Source of the DNA: Patescibacteria group bacterium | GTDB lineage: Bacteria > Patescibacteriota > UBA1384 > JAHJRZ01 | Length of the DNA stretch: 15,043 bases | Assembly: GCA_018830605.1 (NCBI GenBank) | Contig: JAHJRZ010000005.1 | Coordinates: 1 to 15,043, forward strand | Reading direction: 5' to 3' | In this document: one piece after another, positions 5,505-12,765 of the stretch | Layout of the letters: every line of letters begins with the position of its first letter | How positions within the stretch are numbered: position 1 is the stretch's first letter | The notes under the pieces: model-generated | Told to the model about the DNA's origin: nothing | The model's database searches: none | Seen by the model: the letters and a program-made list of their open reading frames with translations, nothing else | Position numbers and translations under genes: made by a program

Positions 5505-7439
5505 CTATTTATCCCTTAGAGTTCCTTTAAATTTATCCTTAACTAACTTTACTATTTTTTTCGACAACTCGTCTCCCTCTTGTTTAGTTAATGTCCGGTC
5601 AGACGACTGGAATTCTAAATGATAAGCCAAACTTTTTTTGTTTTTGCCGAATTTTAAAGATTCAAATTCGTCAAAAAGCTCAGCTCTAACAACCAGCGGA
5701 GAGATTTTTTTAATATCTTCTGCCAACTTTTTGGCGTCTATCCCACTCTCGACCATAAAGGCAAAATCGCGCGCCACTGATGGAAACTTGGAGATCTGGC
5801 GATATTTAATATTGGTAATTATTTCGTAATTACCCTTCATCGGCTGATCATTTAAAAATTGAGTTAGCTCGGCTTCAGCGATAGCGGCAAATTTCTTTTT
5901 AATTTTATAGCGCCGTCGTTCTTCTTCGTCAAGAATTTTTGTCTGCCATTTTAAATCAGACAGAGTCATTTGATTGATTTTATCAATTAACTCGGTTATT
6001 TTTTCAATCTTATCCCCGGCCAGGCCAATCCCGAGATAAGTTCTCTCGCCATTTTTAAGATCAAAAACCTCACCTATCTCAAATATCTTAATCTCGGAAA
6101 AGGTCGGATTCTTGGCAATTGCTTTTAAAAGCGAGCTTAAGAGTGAATCACGAAGATATCTATTTTCCGGCGCGACCGGATTCTCAATCTCAAAAAGAGA
6201 TTCATCGGTTCTCTTTAGAATTTCTAAATCTCTTGAAGATAAAAAATCATAAGAAAATATCTCTGACAATCCAAGATCAGTCAGCCTATCTTTTAAAATT
6301 TCTTTTTGTTTAAAAGTTGAGACTATTTGTTTGGGCTTGTTTTTTAATAATGGTTCTGCTTTCAGCTTATTATACCCTTTAATTCTAATTATCTCTTCAG
6401 CCACATCCTGCCAGATTGAGATATCATTGCGCCATGAAGGAGGGGAGATTACAAGGCTTTGCTTTGACTCTTTAATAATGTCAAAACCAAGACTTTTAAG
6501 ATATTTGCGCGCTTCTTTGGCTGAAATCTCAATTCCAAGTATTGATGACGTTTTATTAAGGTCTATTTCAATAACTCGAGGTGTAAATTTTAACTTCTTA
6601 ATATCAATAACTTTGCCCGCTTCTCCTCCGGCAAACTTTAAGATAAGCTCCGTGGCCCGATTTAAGGCCAAAATCTGGCCCTCTGGGTCAATGCCGCGCT
6701 CAAAACGGTAAGAAGCGTCAGTTGTGAGTATTTGTTCTTTTGAGATCTTTCTAATGAGGACTGGGTTAAAGATAGCTGCCTCTAAAATAATAGTTTTTGA
6801 ATTTTTTCCAATTTCACTCAACTCCCCGCCCATAATGCCGGCGAGGTCAATCAAGTTTTTGCCATCTTCGATAATGATGGCGTTATCACTCAAAACTCGT
6901 TCCAAGCCGTCGAGCGTTTTGACTCTTTCGCCGTTTTTGGCCCGACGGATGATCATTTTATGTCCGGCAATTTTGTCATAATCAAAAGCATGCAGGGGCT
7001 GGCCAAGCTCAATCATCACCAAATTAGTAATGTCGACGATATTATTAATACTGCGAAAGCCGTAGGATTCAAGACGCTCGATGATCCATTGGGGAGATGG
7101 TTTGATATCAATCCCAGAAATTATGCGGCAAGCAAAACGCGGACAGGATGTCGGATCGAGAACTTCGACGGTCAAAGGCAAGTCAGATTTGCTTTCTTTG
7201 ATAATTGGTAATTGATAATTAATAATTGTGTTTGTTAAGGCAGCTACTTCTCGGGCGATGCCCAGGACGGATAGCTCATCGCCTCGATTAGGAGTAATAT
7301 CTAAATCTAAAATATAATCACTACTCTTTTTTTCTATTGACTCGACTTCTGCGCCGGATAATGTCAAGAGCTCGGCAATATCATCTGCCGTTTTTTCGAT
7401 TTTGACGAATTCTTTCAGCCAATCAAATGATATTCTCAT
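5505..7439 (-). CDS. pheT: Phenylalanyl-tRNA synthetase beta subunit, short form
   Basis: PheT is the beta subunit of the alpha2-beta2 enzyme charging tRNA(Phe). The product is 644 residues, against nearly 800 in E. coli. B1 opens with MRISFDWLKEFV. The EMAP/OB-like tRNA-binding domain (B2), expected after SGAEVESI, is absent, and the chain goes directly into LDLDITPNRGDELSVLG. The B3/B4 region follows (about 100-275, with NNIVDITNLVMIELGQPLHA), then B5 (about 286-360, SPPSWRNDISIWQDVAEE), the B6/B7 catalytic-like part, and a C-terminal FDX-ACB anticodon domain (about 550-644, from KFPSVARDFAF). Residues 71-80 are encoded by a heptanucleotide array. An AGGAG six bases before the ATG lies in the end of pheS; the two genes abut and are probably coupled. 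Confidence 0.96.
   Translation of the reverse strand: MRISFDWLKEFVKIEKTADDIAELLTLSGAEVESIEKKSSDYILDLDITPNRGDELSVLGIAREVAALTNTIINYQLPIIKESKSDLPLTVEVLDPTSCPRFACRIISGIDIKPSPQWIIERLESYGFRSINNIVDITNLVMIELGQPLHAFDYDKIAGHKMIIRRAKNGERVKTLDGLERVLSDNAIIIEDGKNLIDLAGIMGGELSEIGKNSKTIILEAAIFNPVLIRKISKEQILTTDASYRFERGIDPEGQILALNRATELILKFAGGEAGKVIDIKKLKFTPRVIEIDLNKTSSILGIEISAKEARKYLKSLGFDIIKESKQSLVISPPSWRNDISIWQDVAEEIIRIKGYNKLKAEPLLKNKPKQIVSTFKQKEILKDRLTDLGLSEIFSYDFLSSRDLEILKRTDESLFEIENPVAPENRYLRDSLLSSLLKAIAKNPTFSEIKIFEIGEVFDLKNGERTYLGIGLAGDKIEKITELIDKINQMTLSDLKWQTKILDEEERRRYKIKKKFAAIAEAELTQFLNDQPMKGNYEIITNIKYRQISKFPSVARDFAFMVESGIDAKKLAEDIKKISPLVVRAELFDEFESLKFGKNKKSLAYHLEFQSSDRTLTKQEGDELSKKIVKLVKDKFKGTLRDK
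7201..7228. repeat. Heptanucleotide array inside pheT
   Basis: Four 7-base units lie end to end: ATAATTG, GTAATTG, ATAATTA and ATAATTG. On the minus strand they are translated as residues 71-80 of PheT (TIINYQLPII), in the linker between B1 and the B3/B4 region. The repeats are read directly from the sequence. That they are an insertion is an inference from the arrays in leuS. Confidence 0.75.
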
Positions 7440-8141
7440 TTAATTCTCCTTAAATTGACTTAAAAATCGCAAATCGCCTGAATTAAATAATCTAATATTT
7501 TTAATGCCGTATTTAATCATGGCAAGCCGATCTGCGCCGATGCCAAAGGCGAATCCTTGCCATTCATCTGGATCGAGCCCCATACTTTTAATAACTTTGG
7601 GATGAAGCATGCCTGAACCCAGCATCTCCATCCATTTGCCGCCATGCCAGATGTCGAGATCCATTCCTGGCTCAACAAAGGGATAGAAGTGGGGACGTAG
7701 TCTAGTTTTTATTTTAGACCCCAGAATTCTTTTTATAAAATAATCAAACGTGCCGACCAAATTTGACATCGAAATATTTTTATCAATCGCGAAAGCGTCA
7801 ATTTGATGCAGGGTTGCTTCGTGAGTCAAGTCGAGCTTCTCATTTCTAAAACAACGGCCGGGAATTACGGCTCTAATTGGCGGCGCGGCGACTTCTTTCA
7901 TTACTCTAACGTCGACTGAAGTCGTGTGTGTTCGCAACACATCACATCTTCCCTTTACTTCTTTCAGCCAAAATGTATCTTGGATGTCGCGCGAGGGATG
8001 ATCAGAGGGCACATTTAAAGCATCAAAATTATACCACTCGGTCTCAATTTCTGGCCCTTCAAAAACATCAAAGCCCATCTCTTCGAAAACAAAGATGGCT
8101 TCGCGAAATAGAATTGTTAGTGGATGTAAACTGCCTTTCAT
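7440..8141 (-). CDS. pheS: Phenylalanyl-tRNA synthetase alpha subunit, catalytic core only
   Basis: PheS is the catalytic alpha subunit of PheRS (class IIc). The product is 233 residues against the usual 330-350. It begins directly at the catalytic domain with MKGSLHPLT, so the N-terminal coiled-coil that contacts tRNA in standard PheS is missing. Visible motifs are RTHTTSVDVR, motif 2 around GRCFRNEKLDLTHEATLHQ, RPHFYPFVEPGMDLDI, and motif 3 GFAFGIGADRLAMIKYGI ending with DLRFLSQF. The codon before the ATG is TGA, the stop of the upstream gene in the same frame, so no longer form exists without readthrough. AGGAG (8146-8150) lies four bases before the ATG. pheT follows immediately. Confidence 0.95.
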   Translation of the reverse strand: MKGSLHPLTILFREAIFVFEEMGFDVFEGPEIETEWYNFDALNVPSDHPSRDIQDTFWLKEVKGRCDVLRTHTTSVDVRVMKEVAAPPIRAVIPGRCFRNEKLDLTHEATLHQIDAFAIDKNISMSNLVGTFDYFIKRILGSKIKTRLRPHFYPFVEPGMDLDIWHGGKWMEMLGSGMLHPKVIKSMGLDPDEWQGFAFGIGADRLAMIKYGIKNIRLFNSGDLRFLSQFKEN

Positions 8142-8510
8142 TCAACTCCTAAAAAACATTTCCAAAAAAACAAGTGAGGCGATCAGCAATAATCCGTCCC
8201 ACCAGGCCAAACCATCCATTGATTTTAAAATTAAAAGCCCTATAATTCCAACCGAAACAAGAATTGATTGGCGCAATGAGACATTAAAATTATTAAGTGG
8301 GGTTTTGTCTTTGTTAATAATCATACGGATGTAATAACCTGGAAAGGTCAAAAAACCAGCCAAGAAAAAAAAGAACATAATCAAAAAAAATATCAAAGCG
8401 GAAATTCCAGAAGTAAAAGGATCCACCCGCAAAAGGACAAATAAAAAAATTACAATTGAAATTAGCGTCACTCCTGCGGTAAAACGCAAGAGCTTTTTTG
8501 TATCAACCAT
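8142..8510 (-). CDS. Hypothetical four-helix membrane protein upstream of pheS
   Basis: The function is unknown. The product is 122 residues from the ATG at 8510 (124 from the ATG at 8516) and is very hydrophobic. It has about four membrane segments: near residues 10-28, 35-54, 82-97 and 100-120, counted from 8510. A loop with YYIRMIINKDKTPLNNF separates the pairs. Recognisable tracts are RQSILVSVGIIGLL and LAWWDGLLLI. In my recollection, small proteins of this look are common as hypotheticals in Patescibacteria, but I cannot name a family. The start at 8510 is preferred because it matches the expected transcription start of the promoter at 8517-8545. The stop is TGA, and pheS begins at the next codon in the same frame. 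Confidence 0.75.
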   Translation of the reverse strand: MVDTKKLLRFTAGVTLISIVIFLFVLLRVDPFTSGISALIFFLIMFFFFLAGFLTFPGYYIRMIINKDKTPLNNFNVSLRQSILVSVGIIGLLILKSMDGLAWWDGLLLIASLVFLEMFFRS

Positions 8511-8516
8511 AATCAT

Positions 8517-8545
8517 ATTTTAACAAGAGAATCTTTAATTTTCAA
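8517..8545 (-). promoter_or_regulatory. Promoter for the membrane protein-pheS-pheT unit, apparently leaderless
   Basis: On the minus strand, TTGAAA (8540-8545) is followed after exactly 17 bp by TAAAAT (8517-8522), with a TG dinucleotide one base before the -10. The expected start seven bases downstream is the A of the ATG at 8510. There is no Shine-Dalgarno, which fits a leaderless message. The promoter fits entirely into the 29-bp gap after rpsI. Confidence 0.65.
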
Positions 8546-8953
8546 CTATCGTTTTGCCCATTGAGGGGCGCGCCGGGCGCCTTTGAGGCCGTATTTTTTG
8601 CGTTCTTTCATTCTTGGATCGCGCGTTAAATATCCTTCATCGCGAAAAGTTTTTTTAAGTTTTGGATCTTTTTCTAAGAGTGCCCGGGCTAGACTATGGA
8701 TGACAGCCCCAAGTTGTGAGTTTTTGCCGCCGCCAGAAACCTTAAAATTAAGATCAATTTTATTCTCAATTCCTGCTTTTTTTAGAATACTTTTAATCTT
8801 CTGCGGCGCGCCATAAACATCAGCAAAATAAGCGGCAAGATCAATCTCATTGACCGTGATCTTTCCGCTTCCAGAATATAGTCTGGTTCGAGCAGTCGAG
8901 GTCTTTCTTCTCCCTTTGGCCTGGATATATTTTTTTGTCTTGGCTTTAGCCAT
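8546..8953 (-). CDS. rpsI: 30S ribosomal protein uS9
   Basis: This is a small-subunit protein whose basic C-terminal tail reaches the P-site tRNA. The 135-residue product has GRRKTSTARTRLYSGSG near the N-terminus, the GGGKNSQLGAVIHSLARAL core, and the conserved tail ending RRAPQWAKR. The ATG at 8953 (MAKAKTKK) is preferred over a TTG at 8962, because family members start near here and a weak GGA motif precedes it. It is the last gene of the infA-to-rpsI unit, 12 nt after rplM. No terminator hairpin is visible in the short gap before the next promoter. Confidence 0.95.
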   Translation of the reverse strand: MAKAKTKKYIQAKGRRKTSTARTRLYSGSGKITVNEIDLAAYFADVYGAPQKIKSILKKAGIENKIDLNFKVSGGGKNSQLGAVIHSLARALLEKDPKLKKTFRDEGYLTRDPRMKERKKYGLKGARRAPQWAKR

Positions 8954-8965
8954 ATTTTCCAATTT

Positions 8966-9388
8966 TTAGTTAGTGGGAATTAATTTTTGGGTATGCTTAT
9001 GATTTTCATCAGCATAAATTTTGATTCTTTTTATCTGGTTTGTCTTGAGGCGATTTTCCGGGATCATCCCGATAATTGCTCGGTTTAGCGGTTCGGTCGG
9101 CTTGGTTTTAATTAAATTTTTTAATGATTCTGATTTCAGGCCGCCGGGATAACCTGAATGCCGGAAGTATTTTTTCTGTTCTAATTTTTTGCCGCTTAGG
9201 GCTGTAAATTTAGCATTGATAATTACGACAAAATCGCCCATATCAAAATTAGCCGTATAATCTTTTTTGTGTTTGCCGCGGATAATTATTGCCGCTTGGG
9301 TCGCGACTCTTCCTAAAATCTTGTCCTTAGCATCAATTAAATACCAATTTCTCTTAATCTCATTTACTTTGGCTGTATATGTTTTCAT
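8966..9388 (-). CDS. rplM: 50S ribosomal protein uL13
   Basis: An early-assembly protein of the large subunit. The 140-residue product is of normal length. It shows RNWYLIDAKDKILGRVAT at the N-terminus, the GDFVVIINA segment, YFRHSGYPGG, the conserved GMIPENRL, and IKIYADENHKH near the end. It lies 12 nt after rplQ and 12 nt before rpsI, keeping the rplM-rpsI pair seen in most bacteria. No clear Shine-Dalgarno was found. Confidence 0.96.
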   Translation of the reverse strand: MKTYTAKVNEIKRNWYLIDAKDKILGRVATQAAIIIRGKHKKDYTANFDMGDFVVIINAKFTALSGKKLEQKKYFRHSGYPGGLKSESLKNLIKTKPTEPLNRAIIGMIPENRLKTNQIKRIKIYADENHKHTQKLIPTN

Positions 9389-9400
9389 AAGCTTAAGTCT

Positions 9401-9934
9401 TTATTTACTCGTCGTCCTTTCTATAGTTTTTTTGGTCGAGGTTCTGACTTCTTTGACTTTTGTTCCTGCTTCTTTTAAACGGTTCCAAAATCCTCTCTTT
9501 TTTGGCTCTTCTTTTTTTTGAACTCTGCTCTTGCTCTTTTCTGCTTTGTTTTCTTTTTTCTCTCTGGTTTCTTCTTTATGCCTTATTAAAAGTTCGACTA
9601 TCACTTGCGGAGCATCGTCTCCCTTTCGGTTGTCGATCCTTGCTAAACGGATGAATCCGGATTTTTTATGCTTAAACTGCTCGTTTAAATCTTCAAAAAT
9701 TTTAGCCGCAGCTAACTTTGAATTTAAGCGGGATAAGATTAAGCGCCGGGAGTGCAGATCTCCCCGCTGACCAATTCTCAAAATCTTTTCTGCTTCTCCT
9801 TTGATCATCTTCCCCTTGGCCGCAGTCGTAATAATTTTTTCATACAAAATCAAAGAGGTGACCAAATTTTTTATCAATTCTCCTCGAGGCCCCCTTTTTC
9901 GGCTTAATTTTTTTCCCTTAACTCGGTGTCGCAT
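9401..9934 (-). CDS. rplQ: 50S ribosomal protein bL17 with Lys/Glu-rich C-terminal tail
   Basis: A large-subunit protein near the exit tunnel. The core (about residues 1-115) starts MRHRVKGKKLSRKRGPRG and contains TTAAKGKMIKGEAEKIL and SGFIRLARIDNRKGDDAP, all typical of bL17. The product is 177 residues; a tail of about 60 follows, very rich in Lys, Glu and Arg and probably disordered. The gene starts 3 nt after the rpoA stop, the standard rpoA-rplQ order. Confidence 0.95.
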   Translation of the reverse strand: MRHRVKGKKLSRKRGPRGELIKNLVTSLILYEKIITTAAKGKMIKGEAEKILRIGQRGDLHSRRLILSRLNSKLAAAKIFEDLNEQFKHKKSGFIRLARIDNRKGDDAPQVIVELLIRHKEETREKKENKAEKSKSRVQKKEEPKKRGFWNRLKEAGTKVKEVRTSTKKTIERTTSK

Positions 9935-9937
9935 AAT

Positions 9938-10897
9938 TTACTTTAACCCCCATCGTTTTAGCTTACGGTTTATTTCTGAAATGGACTTGTCGCCTAATCC
10001 TTTAATTTCACCCAATTTTTCTTCGGAGAGGCGGGTCAATCCGGCCACGGTCTTTATTTTATTATCAATTAATGTTTTGGCGGTTCGCGGCGAAAATCCT
10101 GCTTCTTCAATTAAAAGTTTTTTAAAGTCCTGAGTTGTTTTAGGCGCTTCTTTTTCTATTTTTTTGTCCTTTATCTTTGTCTTAGTTGTCTCCTTTGGCT
10201 CGCTCTCTATTTCTTTTACTCCCGCTTTAAATTCTTTGACTAAATTAAAATGTGATTCTAAAATTTCAGCCGCCTGCTTAAGCGCCTCCTTAGGAGCGAC
10301 CGTGCCATCAGTCTTTAGCTCAAGCGTTAATTTGTCATAATTGGTCAATCCGCCGACTCGAGTAAATTCGCAAGTAAAATTAGCCATCTTAACCGGAGTA
10401 AAAACGCTATCAACGCTAATTACGCCGATCGGACGGTCCTCTCTTTTTCTCTCTTCAGTCGGCTCATAGCCAATTCCTTTCTTGGCTTTTATTTCAATTG
10501 AGACCTTAGCTTTTGAATTCAAAGTCATCAAATAAAGATCGGGATTGGCAATCTCAACGTTTGAAGAAACCTTAATATCAGAAGCTTTGATCTCTTTTGG
10601 GCCCCGAGCTTCTAAATTCAAGGTCGCCTCCTGGCTGTGCAGCTTAAGCCGTATCCTTTTAAAAGCAAGAATGATCTCGATTAAATCTTCTTTGACCCCC
10701 GGGATTGAAGTAAACTCGTGGCTTGCGCCCTCGATTTTGATCTCATAAATGGCGGCTCCGCCCAATGAAGATAAGAGGACACGACGCAGAGAACTGCCAA
10801 TAGTGACGCCATAACCGGGAAATAAAGGCGAGATGACAAAAACTCCTTCGTTCTCTGTCTCTGACTTAACTTTGATTTTAGGTAATGAAATTTTCAT
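9938..10897 (-). CDS. rpoA: DNA-directed RNA polymerase alpha subunit
   Basis: Alpha forms the dimer that nucleates assembly of RNA polymerase, and its C-terminal domain contacts promoter DNA and activators. The product is 319 residues. The N-terminal assembly domain (about 1-225) has PLFPGYGVTIGSSLRRVLL and TRVGGLTNYDKLTLEL. A lysine-rich linker (about 226-256) leads to the alpha-CTD (about 257-319) with its helix-hairpin-helix part GFSPRTAKTLIDNKI and LGEIKGLGDKSISEI. A strong AAGGAG lies about 5 bases before the ATG. It sits between rpsD and rplQ as in the classical alpha operon. Confidence 0.97.
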   Translation of the reverse strand: MKISLPKIKVKSETENEGVFVISPLFPGYGVTIGSSLRRVLLSSLGGAAIYEIKIEGASHEFTSIPGVKEDLIEIILAFKRIRLKLHSQEATLNLEARGPKEIKASDIKVSSNVEIANPDLYLMTLNSKAKVSIEIKAKKGIGYEPTEERKREDRPIGVISVDSVFTPVKMANFTCEFTRVGGLTNYDKLTLELKTDGTVAPKEALKQAAEILESHFNLVKEFKAGVKEIESEPKETTKTKIKDKKIEKEAPKTTQDFKKLLIEEAGFSPRTAKTLIDNKIKTVAGLTRLSEEKLGEIKGLGDKSISEINRKLKRWGLK

Positions 10898-10927
10898 GTT
10901 GCTCCTTAGTAAATATTAATCTTAATC

Positions 10928-11626
10928 CTACTTACTATAAAACTCAACCACCAGCTGCTCATTGATCGGCTCAGAAATATCTAAGCGATCAGGCAGGCGG
11001 ATAATTTTTATTTCTTGATTTTTATTATTTAATTCAATCCACTTGGGAAGATCAGCCCTCTGCTCTTTCTCCTTATTTTTTTCCTTTTTAGCATCTTTTG
11101 GGGAGATGATATCTCCTTTCTTAACTAAGATTGAAGGAATATCTATGGAACGGCCGTTGAGCAAGAATTTACGGATTTTAACTTTTTGTCTTGCTTCTCT
11201 GCGGGATGAAGAGAGCCCGGCTCTAAAGACGATATTATCAAGCCGCCGCTCGAGCAGAGACATTAAGATGTCGCCCGTCTTGCCTTTTTTATGGGAAGCA
11301 ACAGCAAAATATTTTAATAATTGCCGCTCCCGCAAGCCATAAATAACAGCTAATTTTTGTTTTTCGCGAAGCTGCAGCCCGTACTGTGAAAGCCGCCTCA
11401 TGCCTTTATTCCCGTGCTGGCCAGGGATATAACTGCGGCGAGTATAGGAACATTTAGCGGAAAAACATCTCTCGCCTTTGAGGAAAAGTTTTTCTCCGGC
11501 GCGCCGGCATTTGCGGCAGACTCCGCGGGATTTTTTAAATCTTAAACCAGCACCTTTCGGTTCAGTTGAGACCGGCTCTGGAACTTCTTCTTTCACTTCT
11601 TCAGTTTTAGTTTCTTTATCAGCCAT
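10928..11626 (-). CDS. rpsD: 30S ribosomal protein uS4, zinc-binding form
   Basis: A primary 16S rRNA-binding protein that starts 30S assembly and in many bacteria represses its own operon. The product is 232 residues, longer than the usual 200-210. An acidic N-terminal extension of about 25 residues precedes the core. Four cysteines (C37, C40, C54 and C59, in VCRKCRR and RCFSAKC) make this the zinc-containing type. The S4 RNA-binding domain begins near 126 with ERRLDNIVFRAGLSSSRREA. A Lys/Glu-rich insertion (about 178-193) precedes the C-terminal strand. No Shine-Dalgarno is visible; the upstream gap is filled by palindromic repeat copy 1. Confidence 0.96.
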   Translation of the reverse strand: MADKETKTEEVKEEVPEPVSTEPKGAGLRFKKSRGVCRKCRRAGEKLFLKGERCFSAKCSYTRRSYIPGQHGNKGMRRLSQYGLQLREKQKLAVIYGLRERQLLKYFAVASHKKGKTGDILMSLLERRLDNIVFRAGLSSSRREARQKVKIRKFLLNGRSIDIPSILVKKGDIISPKDAKKEKNKEKEQRADLPKWIELNNKNQEIKIIRLPDRLDISEPINEQLVVEFYSK

Positions 11627-11640
11627 ATAAATAACTTAAT

Positions 11641-11751
11641 TTTCAATTTTCATTTATCAATTTTCATTGAATTTACAATGATTCAATTATCAATTAATTG
11701 CTAATTGTGACATTGATAATTTATTGTAAATTGTAAATTGGTAATTATTGC
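11641..11751. repeat. AT-rich palindromic element, copy 1 (rpsD-rpsK gap)
   Basis: The arms AATTTACAAT-AATTATCAAT and ATTGATAATT-ATTGTAAATT make an imperfect long hairpin around a short centre. Outer parts are 7-base repeats (AATTTTC on the left, GTAAATT on the right). Bases 11641-11695 match 12649-12703 at 52 of 55 positions, and 11711-11746 match 12718-12753 at 32 of 36. The element fills the gap between the rpsK stop and rpsD. Confidence 0.85.
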
Positions 11752-12189
11752 CTACGGACGTCTCGCCTTCTTGGCTCGGCAGCCGTTGTGGGCTGATGGG
11801 GTCTGATCAATAATAGAAATTACTTCGATGCCGGCAGAAGCAATCGCCCGAACCGCTGATTCGCGGCCAGGACCGATTCCCTTGACATAAACTCTGACTC
11901 TTTCTAAGCCGCACTCTTTGGCTAAATTTGAGGCATTAGCCGCCACCACCGAAGCAGCATAGGGAGTTGATTTTTTAGTCCCACTGAATCCCGAGGTACC
12001 GGCGCTTGACCAGCAGATCGTCCCGCCCTCTGGGTCAGTAAAATTAACAATCGTATTATTAAATGATGATTTAATATAAACGCCGCCTTCCTTAAATTGC
12101 AGCCGTTTTTTTGCCCGGCGAGGAAGTTTAGCCATTCTCTTGCCGCCTTCAGAACCGGCGACTTCTTTTTTTATCCTCATCTTTCCCAT
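11752..12189 (-). CDS. rpsK: 30S ribosomal protein uS11
   Basis: A small-subunit platform protein near the mRNA exit site. The 145-residue product has a basic N-terminal extension of about 20 residues, then VYIKSSFNNTIVNFTDPEGG, GFSGTKKSTPYAA, YVKGIGPGRESAVRA, and the hallmark C-terminus with HNGCRAKKARRP. The ATG at 12189 has AAGGAA a few bases upstream, which supports the longer form over internal ATGs. It follows rpsM after 66 bp of very AT-rich DNA. Confidence 0.96.
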   Translation of the reverse strand: MGKMRIKKEVAGSEGGKRMAKLPRRAKKRLQFKEGGVYIKSSFNNTIVNFTDPEGGTICWSSAGTSGFSGTKKSTPYAASVVAANASNLAKECGLERVRVYVKGIGPGRESAVRAIASAGIEVISIIDQTPSAHNGCRAKKARRP

Positions 12190-12200
12190 AGTATTTCCTT

Positions 12201-12255
12201 ACGAATTTTAAATTTTGTAATTTTTAATTTTTAATTTTTAAAATTAAAAATTTTA
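12201..12255. repeat. AT-rich short-period repeat between rpsK and rpsM
   Basis: Apart from the rpsK ribosome-binding site, the gap consists of 7-base-period units (AATTTTA, AATTTTG, then several TAATTTT) and a short inverted part where AATTTTTAA is mirrored by TTAAAAATT. No gene or terminator is seen. It looks like a relative of the palindromic elements in the neighbouring gaps, but the composition is too simple to be certain. Confidence 0.5.
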
Positions 12256-12639
12256 TTACGTCTTCTCTGCGGATGCTTTTCGGCCGCTGCCGACTGTCAC
12301 GCGCCTGCCGCGCTTGGTTCTGGCATTAGTCTTGGTTCTCTGTCCGCGCACCGGCAGGTTTCGGCTGTGGCGTATTCCGCGATATGACCCAATCTCTCTT
12401 AACCGCTTAATATTCTGGGCGACCTCGGAACGTAGGTCACCCTCTATCTTTATATTTTTATCTATGTATTGGCGGATCTTTTCAATCTCATCTTGGTTTA
12501 AATCACGGGCGCGCCTCTCTGGATCAAGGCCCGTCTTCTCTAAAATTACTTTGGCATTTTTGCGGCCAACACCATAAATATAGGCAAGGGAGATGCCGAT
12601 TTTTTTATCATTGGGAATGTCAACACCGGCTATACGCAT
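12256..12639 (-). CDS. rpsM: 30S ribosomal protein uS13
   Basis: A head protein of the small subunit that contacts uL5 and the P-site tRNA. From the ATG at 12639 the product is 127 residues, starting MRIAGVDIPNDKKIGISLAY. It contains IYGVGRKNAKVIL and the conserved basic stretch YRGIRHSRNLPVRGQRTKTN, ending with a Lys/Arg tail. A TTG at 12654 in the same frame is rejected as start because uS13 begins with (A)RIAGV and the extra codons come from the adjoining repeat. No Shine-Dalgarno is visible. Confidence 0.96.
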   Translation of the reverse strand: MRIAGVDIPNDKKIGISLAYIYGVGRKNAKVILEKTGLDPERRARDLNQDEIEKIRQYIDKNIKIEGDLRSEVAQNIKRLREIGSYRGIRHSRNLPVRGQRTKTNARTKRGRRVTVGSGRKASAEKT

Positions 12640-12648
12640 AATGTCAAT

Positions 12649-12765
12649 TTTCAATTTTCATTTATCAATTTTCAATAAATTTACAATGATTCAATTATCA
12701 ATGTTTGTAAATTATATTATTGATAATTCATTGTAAATTGCAAATTGTTAATTGCTAATTGTTAT
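12649..12765. repeat. AT-rich palindromic element, copy 2 (rpsM-rpmJ gap)
   Basis: This is the second copy of the element at 11641-11751, in the same orientation. It has the same left block (52 of 55 bases) and right block (32 of 36 bases), with a differing centre of about 15 bases. The arms again pair as AATTTACAAT/ATTGTAAATT and AATTATCAAT/ATTGATAATT. It fills the space between the rpmJ stop and rpsM. Confidence 0.85.

Noticed and set aside
6331..6711. Plus-strand open frame of 126 codons opposite pheT, and similar ones at 878-1240 and 9801-10133
   Set aside because: All are antisense to clearly conserved genes and show no family resemblance or ribosome-binding site.
7440..8516. TGA as a sense codon (code 25), fusing the membrane protein to PheS
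   Set aside because: leuS, nusB and rpmJ end properly at TGA, conserved glycines in all proteins are encoded by GGN, and no conserved gene is interrupted by TGA.
12640..12654. TTG start for rpsM five codons upstream
   Set aside because: The extra codons come from the adjoining repeat, and uS13 conservation begins at MRIAGV.
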